From Gymnogyps californianus (Eukaryota > Chordata > Aves > Accipitriformes > Cathartidae), in assembly GCF_018139145.2 (NCBI RefSeq), contig NC_059474.1:43108344-43172343 (forward strand): a DNA stretch of 64,000 nt, given 5' to 3'. Positions 1 through 14,481 of the stretch are shown in pieces. The stretch's first letter is position 1; the number at the start of each line of letters is the position of its first letter. The position numbers were made by a program, and so were the translations under genes. The notes beneath the pieces were generated by a model. It was given only the letters and a program-made list of their open reading frames with translations, was not told where the DNA came from and made no database searches.

Positions 1-3000
1 TTAATAATGTTTTGTATCGTTTTTGTAACAGTAAGTTTTTTGTAACTGTTTGCATGTAATGTTTATTTTTAAAAAGGATTATTCAAAACACTTATTTTAA
101 TCTTTGTATCCCCACTCTATGTATTTCTGAGAGTTAGGTTTGATTACCAAAGTATATTTTAATATGTAGGAGTTCTAGGGTAGTTTAAAATTTTGAGCTT
201 TTGCAGCTGCCATTCTCCTGTAATCTTTGGATGTTTCTGTATTTTATTACCAATATCTTTACTACTCTTAGGCAAAGAACTGTGGTCAAGGAAAATTTTA
301 TTAGTCTGTATTGCTGGCTGTGAAAATGCCATTCTTGTATAGTAGTTGAGGAAATTGAAGGTCTTTTGTATTTTAGACTCTTAAGTTAAAATTATTCTTT
401 TCTGGTACTTTTTCAAAGAAATTTTCAAAGAAACATACTGTACCTCTGTATACATGAGGAGTGGTTATTAAAAAAAGTTCAGTCTCTGCTCATACTGGCT
501 CAGCTGCATCAGTGTGTTACAGAAGCGGGAGGTCTGCCTTTGTTCTTCAGTGCCAGTGTATCAGAAGTAGCAATAGCAACATAGCAAAATAGTGTGAATA
601 TGTTGTGAAAACTCTATTGGTGTAGATAAGGGTTACGTCTCTACTAAATAAATTTAGAGTTCCTAAGGGAAGGTGTGAGTATATGAAGATCCCATATAGG
701 TTGGTCTGTGATGGGTGGGGGAGCAACCCCTTTTCCCCTACAAACATATGATGAAATGTTGATGAAAATAAGGGAGCAATGAGAAAGAAGAAATAATGAG
801 AATAAACATATCCTTAAATTTTGTGTTTTAATGTGGTATTTCATTGTGTCTACGGTTAGTTCACTAAGTCACTAACTACTTTTGGGAAGTTTATGGGTAA
901 AAACTCTTTCAGATTACATTGGACTACAACATGAATATTTGTCTCTGAGCATTCTCCCAAGTCCTAACGATTTCCTTTTCATTTTTTTTTCCTTAGACTG
1001 AAAGAGTGTATATGTTCTCTTTTAAAAACCAGAACAAAAGTGGCAGGAAAAAATAAGGCAATAATGAGTTGCAATGTGTTATAAAAGGATGAATGACATT
1101 CCTAAGGGAAACAAAGTAGGAGGGCAGGGCAAAGGTCATTTAAACGCTGGACAGTAGCAGCTATTGTCTGCTGGGAAAAATGAGGGCCAACAAAAAAACA
1201 TATTTCTTCTAAAGAACCTATATTCCCTGCAACAAATATTCAGAGAAAACAAAACAAACTCTAGCCTTCAGCATTCTCCAAGTGCTTCCTTCTAAGACTC
1301 AAAGCCCTTAATGCATCTGCAAAATGGAAACCTGTTCCCAAGGAAGTTAGTTGTATTTTAATTGTGTAAATTTGTTTCTCTACTGTATTCAACTACATGT
1401 TTTGAGGGATCAGAATGGAAAATTGTGCATTTTCTAACTCATATGTTAAAATATTCCCTTTTTCTGCTGTGTCCAAAACATGCTTTGTATTCAAATAGCA
1501 TAGTCGGTCTTTATTGCAGAAAGCTGCTGTTCTGCTTTTACTATCAAGCTGCTAATGAACTAGCTTGTGCCAAAATATGAATGAGTACTAGCACTTGTTC
1601 ACCTAGAAATGAAATGAATGTTCTGTCTGGCTTCTGGTAACACCGGCTAACTTCTAAACTGTAACCTTACATTACTTATTTGTTTTGAGAAACAGAAGAA
1701 TAAGAGTTAGATTAAGGGGTTTTTTTGTATGGGAATAATAAAATGCACAAGATCTGCTGTAGTAGGGATGCTGACTACCCATTTAATAACAAGCAATTTT
1801 TAAGATGAGTCTGTGTGCACTGCCGTAAGTGTGAATGTGTGTGTGAGCATTTTTAAATCATCAGTTGTGATTTTAAAAAGCATTTTGCAAGCTATAATAA
1901 CATAGTCATTAACTAGTGCTTTAAATAATTTTTTGAAATACTGATTAGTTTTTCTTGGATTTCCTGACATAATTTGTCATTTTTTTTGGAGTAACCGGAG
2001 TCCCACTGTACATCTGGAGATAGCTGATTTGTAATTCATAGATCCTTTGAAATGCTAATATACAAACAGTATATAGAAAATAGCTAGGCTGATGGGCATT
2101 AGCTTTTCCATTTTCAGTTGCCTGCCTCAAATACTGTAATCCTAACTGTGAGTCAGACTTCAAAATACTCTGTCAGAATGGGAGAGTATTTAACACGATG
2201 AATTTAAATGGTCCATTTAATAGAACTATAGAACTTCTTTTTTTTTTTTTAATTTTTATTTAAATAAAGTTAACTGCAGTAGTTTTTGTGGAGTTTGTTG
2301 ATTATTCAACACTGGAAAATACATTTGCAGAGCATAGTTTTTCAATGATATTTGCCTTCAAGTAGGATGTGGAGGATGAGGGGAGAAATGTGTACATTCA
2401 CTTTTTTTTACTACTGTTATTTTTAACAACAAGGAAGTGTACCACAGTTACAAAGTTTTTAACTTTTTGTACTTAGACTTTAAAGTTTAGGTTACACATG
2501 AGTTTGTACTGATGAAAGTACAGATAATGATGGCATGTAAGCCCAGTCACGGTATTTGAATCAAGTCTCAGTTGCCCACGTAAGGGAGTGGAGCTCAGTC
2601 CATTTTGAGGAAGGAAAGAGTGAGATTGCTGGGGAAAGGAGAGGGTAAAGAATAAGAAAAAAAAAAAATTAAGTTGGTAAAAGTTGCATATTGCAGCTGG
2701 TTTCTCCTGGGCCAGATGTATTTATATGAGATTATCGATAGGTAACTAAAAATAACATCTCTTCTTTCCTGACTTAGACTTTATAGGTCTTAAAGCAAGG
2801 GACAAATTCTATAATCTGATATGAGCCTATGTGATATAAATGATGCTTTGTTCTAAAAACTTGTATTTGAGTTACTTTAATGATACAATTGCTTGTAAGC
2901 CGCCTTTCCTCCTTCTCCAAGGTATTTAAGTGGTAATTTAGCTGGTCCACTCAGGCAGGCAGAGCCAGGAAAATGCGGCAAACCAGAAATGCAAGGAAGA

Positions 3001-6000
3001 GACCATGTTTTTATCCTGAAAAGGCCAATACTTTCCCCTGTCTCTATTGTCAATTGAGTCTAATAGCTGGTTCACCTTGGACAACCACAACACAAAGGTT
3101 GATATGGCAATACTACTTAGTGTGGGCCCCATCAAAATACTGTCTCAAGTGTTCTAGATAAAAACTGCTTTCCTCACCTTTTTTGCTCTTGAATGTTTGG
3201 AAAGGAAAAGCGTTCTTCCTGTTCACCTATGGATATAGCATCATTTGGACTCCTGGTGGCTAGCTAGGTACTTCAGGTATTCTATCTAAAGTAGTGGTTG
3301 TGTGATGTCTTTCTTTTCCCCAGACTTCGCAATCAAACAAATTTCAATATTAACTTGTAACACGGTATCTGTTCGTAAGTATGCAGTAGTTTCCTGTATG
3401 GAAAAGTGTGTGTGCATGTGTTTTAGCATATTGATATTTGCTGTCACTGGTACCTATTGTATGAATCTCTGAAGTACAAAACTAAGTGTCCTGTATTCTG
3501 GAAAGGAGAGCTAGACAGAAGGGAACAAAACAAGTCAGCTAAAGGGAATGAGGACTTTCGGTTGTTAACTTTTTGTCTGTATCTGTAAAATGAAAGTTAC
3601 ACCACTCCCTCATCTCATTCAAGCAATTTTGAATATTTATGAATAACTTCATTGTGCTTAACGTAATTAAAACTTTAGTAAGGGAAACTGAAAATTTAGT
3701 ATTCTGGGTTGGTGAAATGAGTTAGACATGGAGATGTATGATCACTGAATAATGATAAGAAAACAATATAATGCAGTCTCGTCTGTAGAAAGTTAAAACA
3801 GTGATCATGTAATTAGAGACTGTATTATGGTGCATATATAGGGGAATAATGTGTTCTGCAGGCAATCTCAGCTCAGCATTTACTAACTTGGAGGACCTGA
3901 GTGTGTAATGTTGCTGGCTTTTAACATAAGTTGTATTTGAAAGGGAGAGACAGTAGAAGAGCTACCTTGTGTGTAAACGTAAGTTGGTTCCAGTAATGAA
4001 CTAATGAGACTAGCTTTTCTGTATTGTTGGCGGGGTTGCTTTGTTGTTCGACTAAAATGACTTTCATCTTCAGATTGCAGTATGACACCAGTAGGTAAAG
4101 TACAATCTCTGCACTATCTGCTTTTTCTCTGTCTCCAGAGAGAGGGCTTTTTTTGGATTATTAGTTTTCCACTGTTGCCTGGATGGATGAAGTTAAGCAC
4201 AATACCTTACAGATTTCTGTTGTATTTTTTTTATCCCTTTGGTAAAAAGGGGGTGGGGGAGGAGAGCTACTGAGATCCTCCATGGGATGACACTTGCTGA
4301 GCCAGTTACTTGGCTGTCAGAAATCTGGGATCTTATCAGTCCAGTTTATGAAAATTATTAAGCCTTTGCATGATTTGTATTTCGATCTGTAACCAAGGCA
4401 AAATACTAACACTTTCTGAAGCTAACGAGAAAAGTTGTCTTTAGATTCAAATCCTAATTTGTGTTGCAATGTGTCTTATCAATACTCTTCTTCTTAAATA
4501 TAAAAATGGTGTATTAACTCTGTGGAGGGATCTCCTAACTTGCACAGGGCATGCCTTTCCTGTCTTCACCCTCTCATTTTCCATACTTCCTTTCCCATCC
4601 TTCATTCTTTACTCAAGTGCTGGATTAAGTTTCTCATTTGGTAAATATTTTAGTAAAATAAATTAAAATGCTGTTTGGCATAAAGCTTTCTCTGCTCATA
4701 GTGCAGGTTTCTGTGGCTCTGTGGTGTCACTTCTCCTTCATCTTTGGACAAAATACAACAAAATTGAGCTTTTGTTGCTTCTGGAAGGGACCAGTTGAGC
4801 AGACTAATATCTGTCACTTACTTTATCAGAGGAATTGCTGAACTCCCTGTGGAGATGGGTTATTGCTCAGTTGTAGGTCTGGGTATGGGTATGGAGTGCT
4901 TGTGCTGTGGAAGCCTCTTCAGAGGCATCTTGTTCTAGTCTCAGACAGACTACTTGTCCAAAGCCTTTTCCCGCTCCACTTAGTTTGATCTACCTACATA
5001 CATTGAAACAAATGAGGTTTCAAGGGATTTAAATAAATAATAGTTGTAGGTAGTAATAAGTGCAAGGCAATAGGGATCAGCTAATGTTTGGAGAGTTAAT
5101 GATGCGGAGTTGTTGTCTTTGCTGGAATAAACTAATTGCTGGATATAGTAAAAAAAAAAAAAAAAAAACAAAAAAAACAAACCATCACTTTAAGAATTTG
5201 TTTGGCAAATGCTACAAAAAAAAAGAAATTGGGGGGTTAATCCACACCCTTAAAATGTAGAGGGTTAAACTAACATTTTTAGAAGTTTAATAGTTTCTTT
5301 TTTTTTATTATATTGCATTTTTTGGAAGCTTCATCAGGATGGGATATAAAGAAAAGTTATTCTTACTCAAAGACTTTGGAAAGAGCTACTAATTTTATGG
5401 CGAGTAGAAGATAAAATTGACGACTGGAGAAGCAGAAAACTCTTAATTTAACCTGTAAAGTAATTAACTATGCCAGGGATAACCACTTGTAGCAAAGACA
5501 TGAGGGGGAGAGAGTTTGTCTTGTTATTGCAGTCACAGTGATAGTAGAGGTACTTAAGTGGAGTTACAGATAAATATAATATTTCATCTGCTAACCACCA
5601 AACAGCCATGCAACAAGAATCTTGTTGATTGAAATAATTTTTAGAGTTTTAAAACTTGAAAAAGTGCAGATTTCTTCAATTTCAAATGTTAAAAGACAAG
5701 ACTTCATTTCTCAACTGCTACACTCAGATTTACAAGCAAATCTTTTTGTTTTATGACCTCTGTGTATGTGTAAATATAAAAAAAAAAAATTAACATGTCG
5801 GTAAACTGGCTGGAGAGAGGTAGAACTATGGTCTGTTTTATACAGTCCAAATATAGTCAAAGTTGTTCTGACTCATTTTTATTTTGACTTTATATTTTAT
5901 TGATATAATCTCAGAGGATTAAAGTTGAGAAAATAGATTAGCATTATATATATTAGCATAATTTAATTTGTGTATACAGTAAAGCAAGGCTCAATAATTC

Positions 6001-9000
6001 AACTTTGAGTTCTTACTGGGCTAACTTGGGTGTCAAAATCTCGTCTAAGGAGAAAAAAGGTAACTTTCAGTAGATTTTTTTTAGTTGAACCTTTGTTAAT
6101 GCAATATGAAGCATAAAGAAGTATCATTAGAATGACCTTTTAGGGGTGATGTAGTGGGACAATAATCTGCCTATGGTTATGTAGAGCAAGTAGTTTAGTC
6201 CATTCTGTGTTCCAAAACATCAGCTGCATTTTTGGAAAATCTAAAATTTGTGTTGTGGGTGACCTGATAGATGATGACCTCTTTGAAGAGAAACTAAACT
6301 GGGATCCTTTGCCTTCCTTCTCTTGATGTGAGATCTTTCTCTAAAGGGGCATTTTGAGTGGGAGGAAACAGTCAATTCTTGTAGAAGACTTTAAAGTATA
6401 TCTTATTTATAAGATTTTAAGTATAGGTTTTTCTGCACTTGTTCTTGAAGTTCATTGGCATGATAAGCCATGATGTTTTAGAAGCAGCCGTTACAGTCTA
6501 TCTGGTATTTTTAGGACATAAGCGTGCTTCACTGACTGTGAAGCTGCGTTGACGTAACGGAAAGTAACAATTCAGAAGCAGTAAATTATTTCAGGTGAAT
6601 GACTGACAAATTTGAAGTCTTTAGATACAATTTGAGAACACATACCAAGCTAAAGTCGATGTGGTTTGTACCAGAAACTGTAATGTGAGCTTTTACATGG
6701 CAGTATGTGGGTAGTCCTGGTCCTTACTAAGAGCTGACTAAATAATGGCTCCTAGTTTTTCTGACCTGCAGGGGTGTTGAGGCTCCCTGGCATGGTGCAG
6801 GATGGGATTTGAAAGCTAGGCAGGTCTCCTAATGTCAGCAGCCTGTCAGAAGCCCTTGTGCTCAGTGGTCACCCTGTAACACATTTCACAAATTGAGACT
6901 TGCTTTATTTTTATGTGGCAAGCGAGTTATGCATTAAGATAGGAGATGCTTGTTTTATCCCCTTTGTAGGGAAGCGAAGCAGTCATTGCTCGGGTAGCCG
7001 CAGGGCTGCTCCAGCCTGGATTTCGATGGTTGTCTTATGCGCTTGGGTCTGCCTGTTACTGTCGTCTTCCCCTCTCAGCTAGGAGCTTTTTTTAGGGAGG
7101 CTGGATTTGTAACTCCCTATCAAGGCAGATAATTTTATTTAACAAAGCAAGTATAAGATAATGGACATTCATCAGTGAATGAAGCAAAGTGGTCAGTGTG
7201 TGCTGGGGTAATCTGAAAGCACGGGTCTTTTCTTTCCCTAGAGAGACCAGGTGAATCTCATTGCCTCAGTTTGTGCGTTGCTGAAGCTGTGGTTATGCTG
7301 TAATTGTTAGTTTGGTACCCTGCCTGAATGTTTGCTTTCTAGCAATTTTCGCTTTACTGGCTGATTGCTCTTTATCATTAGCTAATATTCAACATATTGA
7401 ACAAGCTGCAACAGTTAAACCACTGAACCCAAGTAAAAAAAAGAACTGGTTTTGTTCCTTTGCTCCTTTGGCTAGGGGAGAGTAGAAGACGATCTACATT
7501 ATTTCTCTGATTTGTGCACATGTAACTTTCAAGAAAGGCATTTCAACTTGAAGTCTCCTCTGGTTAAGAAGGTTGCTTATTTTCATTAGACTAAGATTTA
7601 GGCCTGTACCAACACTGCAGTGGCCTGTGATGCCTCTTCATGTCCTCTGTGTTAACTGGTCCCACAGTATTTGGGGTTTGCTGGTGTCCCTTATCGCTCA
7701 TGTCCCCTACCAGCCAGCTGGAAAAAGGACGCCTGTAGCTGATGTCAAATTATACGTGTCCTCAGTGAGTAGCCAGCAGCCACAGAGAACCAAGTGGAAG
7801 ATGGCACTAATGTGGCACTCTGCCTTTTTACATGCCTGCTTGTTTTAATGCAGCTTGATAGAGAGGGGAGTGGAGCTGGCCAAGAATGCAGGGATTCCTT
7901 TTCAAATGTAACCAAGCTAAAAATTGCCTTTGGCTCCATAGCAGACATGGAACATTTCACACAAATTGGATTTTTTTTTCATAAAGTCATGATCGGATCT
8001 TAGAATTTTCATCCACATTATTAAGGTTTATATTCTAGCTCGTGTTTAGAGCAGATGTTAACAATAACAATTATTGTTTAGAACAAGTTTCCAAAGTATG
8101 TGTGGCTTTTATTATTGTTGTCTTTAATATTTTAAAAGAAAATCAATGACATGCTTTTGAAATACATGCTGATTTGTAATGATGACAATGCTGATGACGA
8201 TGCTGATTTGTAAAATACAGTTCTTTCTGATACATTTTTATGTTAAGCTCCTCTGTACAATGTTCAAAGACTCATGTTGAACTTAAACAGAGGACTTTTG
8301 TGTATAGTTAATTTTAGGGGCAATGTTACAGATGTAGACTGAATTGCTAAGGAATATTTTTTGATTGTTTCTTGTATTTAAATAACATTTCACACAGAAG
8401 CTTTCACCAGCTGCAAAGAGAATTTAGGAAACCAAACTGTACTACGTTTTAGACATCTGGAGAAGCTTTTACTTATAACTAGTTAGTGGCATATTTGCAG
8501 AGGCCATTTAAGCCAGCGCTGTGTCTACCCGCACAAAACAATTTAAGTACATTCCTGGAGATGTTTTTGGTTTTGTTTTTTTTTTTTTTAAACAGGAGAG
8601 AGGAGAGGCAATGTCTGACCTGTCATAACATCTAAATAATTTAATTGGAAAAGCCAGCTGTCAAACCTTATGTTACTAAACTATTGAGCAGTATAGCTCT
8701 GCAAAACAAATGGGAACATATATTTAGCACTCCCAACTGAAAGTTTGGGAAGCACAAAAACAGTGTGATGCAAGGAGCACTGGAGACACCATCTTGCCAA
8801 GGTTGGCAATTTTTATGTAGAGCTAATTATTTACTGTTCATCTGGAAATTTAAACTAAATATGAGCTGCTAATATAGACTTAAAAACTTTAAGGAAATTA
8901 AATTTGAACACTTGAATAATGAGATAATAGGTTTGATTTCCTTTAGGCAATGTAATAAATTTGCAATGTATTTTGTCTGACGCATGGATGATAAATGAGG

Positions 9001-12000
9001 TTTGCAGAAGTGTGTGCACGCAACACAGCAGAATACTTAGAAGCAGTGTGGTGTCATACTCATTTTTTCTGAAGGGTAGAACTTTGTTTGCAGTGCAGGA
9101 TGATCACGCTAATGCCTAAACAAAATGGAGACATGTTACAAGGGAAGTGCCCTGATATGTACTACAAGAGACTTTTCTTGGGGTTCCCAAAAAACTGTAA
9201 ATATAAAATGAAGACATGCTTTAGAAATTATTTTAGTTTTATTCTATACAGACCTTATATATTCTTAATTTTTTTAACATTGTCAAGAATTTATGATAGA
9301 TAAGCAACATGCTATTTAAAAAATTCTTCTATTTCTTTGTATTTTATTTGATACTTTGGAAAAAGAACTGTAGTAGCCTGCTTTTGCATCTCAAGCTGTG
9401 TTTAAATAGAAAATCCATGGCTTCTTTTTTTGCATTTAGATTTTCTCTTCAGTCTGCAAAGTTTGCGAGTTGAATCCAGGGAACTGAAAAAAAGTAGTTT
9501 CATGTGGAAAGTCTTACAATTTTAGTAAATAAGGATTCCTGTTACGATCATTATCACAGAAAGTTATTCCTTTGGCCTTTCCTTCCTAAATTATATAAAG
9601 ACTGTTCAGAGATCCAGAGAAGACTTCAGTCAAGTCTATTAATAGGGAAGATTTGAGTTGCCTGTAGAGGAGACAAAGCATGCTTTGAAAGGTACGTGGC
9701 AGCATGTGGTTTGCTTGTTTCTTTCTTGTACTCCAGGTCTCATAAATAATGTTAAAGACTACTTAGTCTTTGTTACCAGCAACTCAAAGCATTCAGGACA
9801 GTAGGGGGCGGCCTTCCAACCTCATGTTTAAAGAAAAGAAAAAAAGTAAAGTTTGGAGGTAACTTTAATTTAACTTCCAGATTTTGAAACTGCAGCATTA
9901 CCTTTTGGGCCTTTTTTCATAGCTAGAACAGTTTTGAATTTATTTGTGAATACATCAGAGTGTATATTTAAGTAACTGTAAAGCCTAGAGTTTTGAAATA
10001 AATACTAAAATCAGAAGACTGAAAGTCACAGAAAGTGGAATAATGTGACCGAATTATGGAAGGACATGAAAATTGGCACAAGTGTAATTATTCATATGCC
10101 AGTTCTGTGTAAATATTGCAGAGCTGCAGAACTTGTGCTCATGTGACTTGATCCTTCTTTGATATTGAGGAGATCTTACTTTGGTGCAGTGCAGTGACAT
10201 TAACGGTAACATTAATGTAACCATTCTGATTTGGCAAATCCCAGATTTCAAAATACCTTCTCAGAGTTTGCTTTCACTATGGAGAATACTGGAAATATAT
10301 TTCTTTAACTGGAGTTACCTGCAGATAGCTGTAAACAACAGCTTGTTGTATTGGAAGGATTTTTAATGCTTTTAATTTTTAGGAATAGACCTTCACAGGC
10401 TCTCTGTATTTATTTTACAGTCTGGCTTCTGTCTCCTCCAGGATTCATAACTGATATAGATGATGAAATAGGATCAGTATGACTTTGTACTTGAGAAAAG
10501 TTAATCTATTGGGAAGTGTGAGAAGACCTTAAATAGTATTGGAAGGAAGAAGAAAGCAAAGAGAGATGATATGTAATTAGCTGTCAACTCTTTAAAAAAA
10601 ATTTTTTTTTAAAGCTTAAAAAACAAAATAATTATTTACTCCTTATGCACTTAATGTAATATAAAGGAAGAAGTGTCTCAAACTGAAATTCTTCAGGACA
10701 ATAATCTTATTCTGAAGATCTTATGCAGCTTGTATTAACATAATGTTAGTGTCTAAAAATATAGATAATTATTTTCCTTTACAGAATGTGTTGAAACATA
10801 TAAAATATGACTGAATTATGATCTCCTAGTCCAGGAATTCACTCATTTTGGGCTGTCATAATGAAGTTCAAGACACAGTATTGGTTGCTTAGAAAAATAG
10901 TAAATTATGTTCACTGTAAGCAACCTCTGATGTATATGTTTGGTGATTCAAAAGGTCTACTTTCCCACAGTTGAAAAAAAAATAACAAATTTAGGAAAAA
11001 TAGTCTCATATAACAAGTGGCAGAAAGAAGGAATAGCAATTAATACAAATTACAGCTTTACATAATCAGAAGAATGATGGTAAATAATGGGCTAAAGTTA
11101 CTGTGAGTTACATAAGTACTTTAAGAAGCATCTAAATCTTTGTAGCATGGTAAGCCAGTGGAAACCTTCTAATGGAAGGGATAAATTGTTCATCTGTCGA
11201 TGTTTTCAGTTTAAGACTTGGTGTCTTTCTGGAAAAAGTGATTTTCTGCATCACAGGCTTAATGGGCTCTTTAGAAACAACCTTAAATACAAGCTTTCAG
11301 GCAGTGCAGGGACAGATGTACAAGCCAGCTCTGTTGAAGGCAGCAAATTTTGTACAGAGTGTGTCATGGTATACGTCAGTATTTCTATACTATACTTTCC
11401 AAAACTGTGTCTGGGGTCACATCAAATCCTAAACCTCAGTCATCCTACCAAGAGAGAACAGAGTTGAGTGAATAAAGAGAAAAACTGGAATGTCTACAAA
11501 ACTTGACAGGAAGGACAGTTAGGGGAAGCATGAGGGTTTTGTTGCTTACAAGATAATTTGTTTGGAGCTTTGAGCTCAAGTCAGTGGGTTAAAGAGTGTT
11601 TACCTTGCAGGAAGGTTGAACGTGTGTGACAACAGCATGTATATTGGCCTAACATCAACGTTGTCATACCCCATGCAATTTTTGTACCTACATGAATATA
11701 TATTCAGGGCTTTTTATTCAGGACAGTATTTCTGTGTCAGCACCAGTTCACACAAATATGCTGAGTGGAACAATTACAAAGCTGAGGGCCGTGTTAATGC
11801 AGTTGTGATTCGAAGGGGTTTTACTATACATTTTTGGTTTTTAAGAGTACTTGATCAGTTTGATTCCATATAAATAAGGTACAATCTCATACAAGAGCTG
11901 AGAAATACCAGCTCCATTAGCGGTGGGTCATAACGTGCAGGCTGTCCTACCAAGGTGACAAAAAGTGGTGGATTTTCAGTTTATTTGAGTATCCTGCTCT

Positions 12001-14445
12001 AGGGGTTGTCTTCCATCAGGCCTTGCTGGAATCTGAATCAGAGAACTGTGAAGCAGCACAACTGAATTCTGCTTTCCAAATATATCTCAACCAGTTTAGT
12101 AGCATGAATAGTTAAGAGAGAGAATTAAAGAGCCGTCAGCCTTTAATTAGCCTATCTGATTCTTAACTCTTGGCTCCAAAGCAGTGCTTTCCCATAATAA
12201 TGCATTAAGATTGAACCGCGTAATTAAAATACTTTTTATCTAAATGAGAAAGTTGTACTTCTTGCAAGTTGTTCTTGAGAATTTATTTGTGGAACGTAAT
12301 TATTCTGTGCATTCCCTGTTAATGTAAGTAGGTGGTTATTAATTTGCTTACTATGGAGTCTCAAAGGCAGGAGGTCCTTATGCAGTAGGAGTTTACAGGC
12401 TCCTTAAAGTTTTAGGAGTTAGAATTGCTCGAAAAGTGCATGGTCTCAGCCCTGTGGAAGAGCTTACTACCTCCTACAAAAGAGTTTCTGATATCTGGTC
12501 CCTTCTTGTTGTTAGTGATTTTATCTGAGCAGTTTTACTATTCTTAGGGGGCAGGTTTTGGAAAAAATCTGTCCGGATATCATGGAATTAACTTTCATGG
12601 AATAAACTTTTCATGGGTTTAACCTGGCTGGAGTGAGAACTATTTTAATTATTTCAAAGAAAACATTGAGATCATGGCATGTATCACATTTTACAACCAG
12701 AGGACTAAAAACTTCTTTAGGTTGGGAAGGCTTTGGCTATACCTATATTAGCAAGTAATCTGCAGTGGGAATGGATCCATAGAAGAAAAACAGTGGGTGC
12801 TGAGGACTAGGTGGCCACAGCCTGTATTTTTTCAGAGGTAATACTTTAAGCGGACTCTGTTCTGATTCCAGGGAATGTTGGAACAGTAAATCACTGTTGG
12901 AGCACATCTTCCATTTTAATTTCATCAGAAAGTAGTGCAGTTCATATAGTTTAAGACTGCTCCAAAATGAAAAAAATATGTACAAGAATATACAATGGAT
13001 TAAACTTTGTCATACATATAGCTACTTCATTAAAATCACTGTATAGAAGTATATATTTTCATTTATGGCATGAACGCATAAATGAAAACTATGAGCAGAT
13101 CTGAGGCCGTTAATAGTATAAAATATAAATAATCCCCCTTTGTTGGGGAAGGAAAATGGTTATTTTCATTGAACTGGATAAAATAATAGATTGTTTCTTT
13201 TGTGTTTATATCATAAACAAATGGAAAAAATTACCTTAACTTTTCCAAATACTTGAGAGTAAAAAAAAAAAAACAACCTTGTATAAACTTGTTTTTCATA
13301 GATCCAGAGACTAGTAAATTGTGGTACAAGTCCAAGAGATACTTCAGATGTTGTTTTACAAAATGACTACAAAGTTCTCATAACATTTGGAGGGGTGAAG
13401 GGCTTTTAGGAAAACTCACATGACAACAGGATAGAATTGCTATTAAATTGTTGTTTGAAGTAGAAAGGATGTGTATTTTGAAAGAGGACTACTTTCAAGA
13501 AGCAGCTTTGTGCACGTAATACTCAAAGCTTACCATTTTGAGGCAGTGTCTACCAAATACAAAAAAGATGGGGGAAGATTTCCTGATGACATCATCTGTA
13601 AACAGAGAGATATAATCTGTAATCTGTGTTACTACAGCATAGTAATGATCAACTTGTTACTTTCAAATTTCCTCTTCTTTCTGTGGTGAATGCAAACACA
13701 GTTGCTGAAAGACCATTCAGTTAAGTAGTTTAAATGCTTCTAGTTTCTGTGTCACAGTGAAATCTGTTCGGTTTGTTGTAACCAACTAATAATATAATGT
13801 CAACAGTGCAAGTGGACTAGAGGAGCAGAACTTCTGTAAGCAAATGCAGACCGACTAGACCTCCCCTGGACCTAAGTTCTGGTAGTTTTTCTGTGGTAAA
13901 ATACTGAGAGGTGAACAGGTTATCCTTTCAATGTGAGCCTCTTATTGTCTAGCATTTCTAACCCTTGTTCCCCTGTCATGCTTACAAACAAACAAAAACA
14001 AGCCTCTTGGATAAACAACTGCATTTGAAAGCAAAATGGAAAATCCTTTCCTGTCTATCCTGAAATATCTAGTTCTACTTTGTGTACTCCTTATGCAACT
14101 CTCCCGGTCTCTGACGGTGGAATTACAATAATGAGAGATTTTGCTGTATTTGAGCTGATAATTTTTGTAAAAATTAAGCACTCCTGTACAGTGAACGACA
14201 GTCTAGAGCTGGGCAACTTGGGAGAAAACTTGGCCAAGATAACTGAGTTTGACACCTTCCTTAAGTATTAGCTCCCACCTAAAACCAGTGGCAACTCTTA
14301 ATGGCATAAGGGGCTAATTAACATAAATGGGTGGCATATGGTTTTCTGCACTACTTTACAGAGAGGTAGTCACATATTGCTGGAAATTTGTTTGCCAGTT
14401 AAGGAGCAGACTAGTGTCGGGCCCCAGGAGAGCCAGTTCATCATC

Positions 14446-14481
14446 GGGGGCAGGGACAGCCGGAGGTGGGGTGCGGTGGGG
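14446..14481 (+). repeat. G-rich run with quadruplex potential
   Basis: Four G-runs (G5, G3, G4, G4) lie within 36 nt, with one long 12-nt loop. They sit in a GC-richer patch of about 14395-14720 inside an AT-rich intron. Folding is only possible in principle because of the long loop. Confidence 0.4.

Noticed and set aside
11147..11467. Two overlapping plus-strand ORFs of 106 and 86 codons
   Set aside because: No domain, no splice context in frame with SH3RF1, and two frames open at once over the same DNA. A faint similarity to old CR1-type sequence near 11190-11260 was too weak to call.
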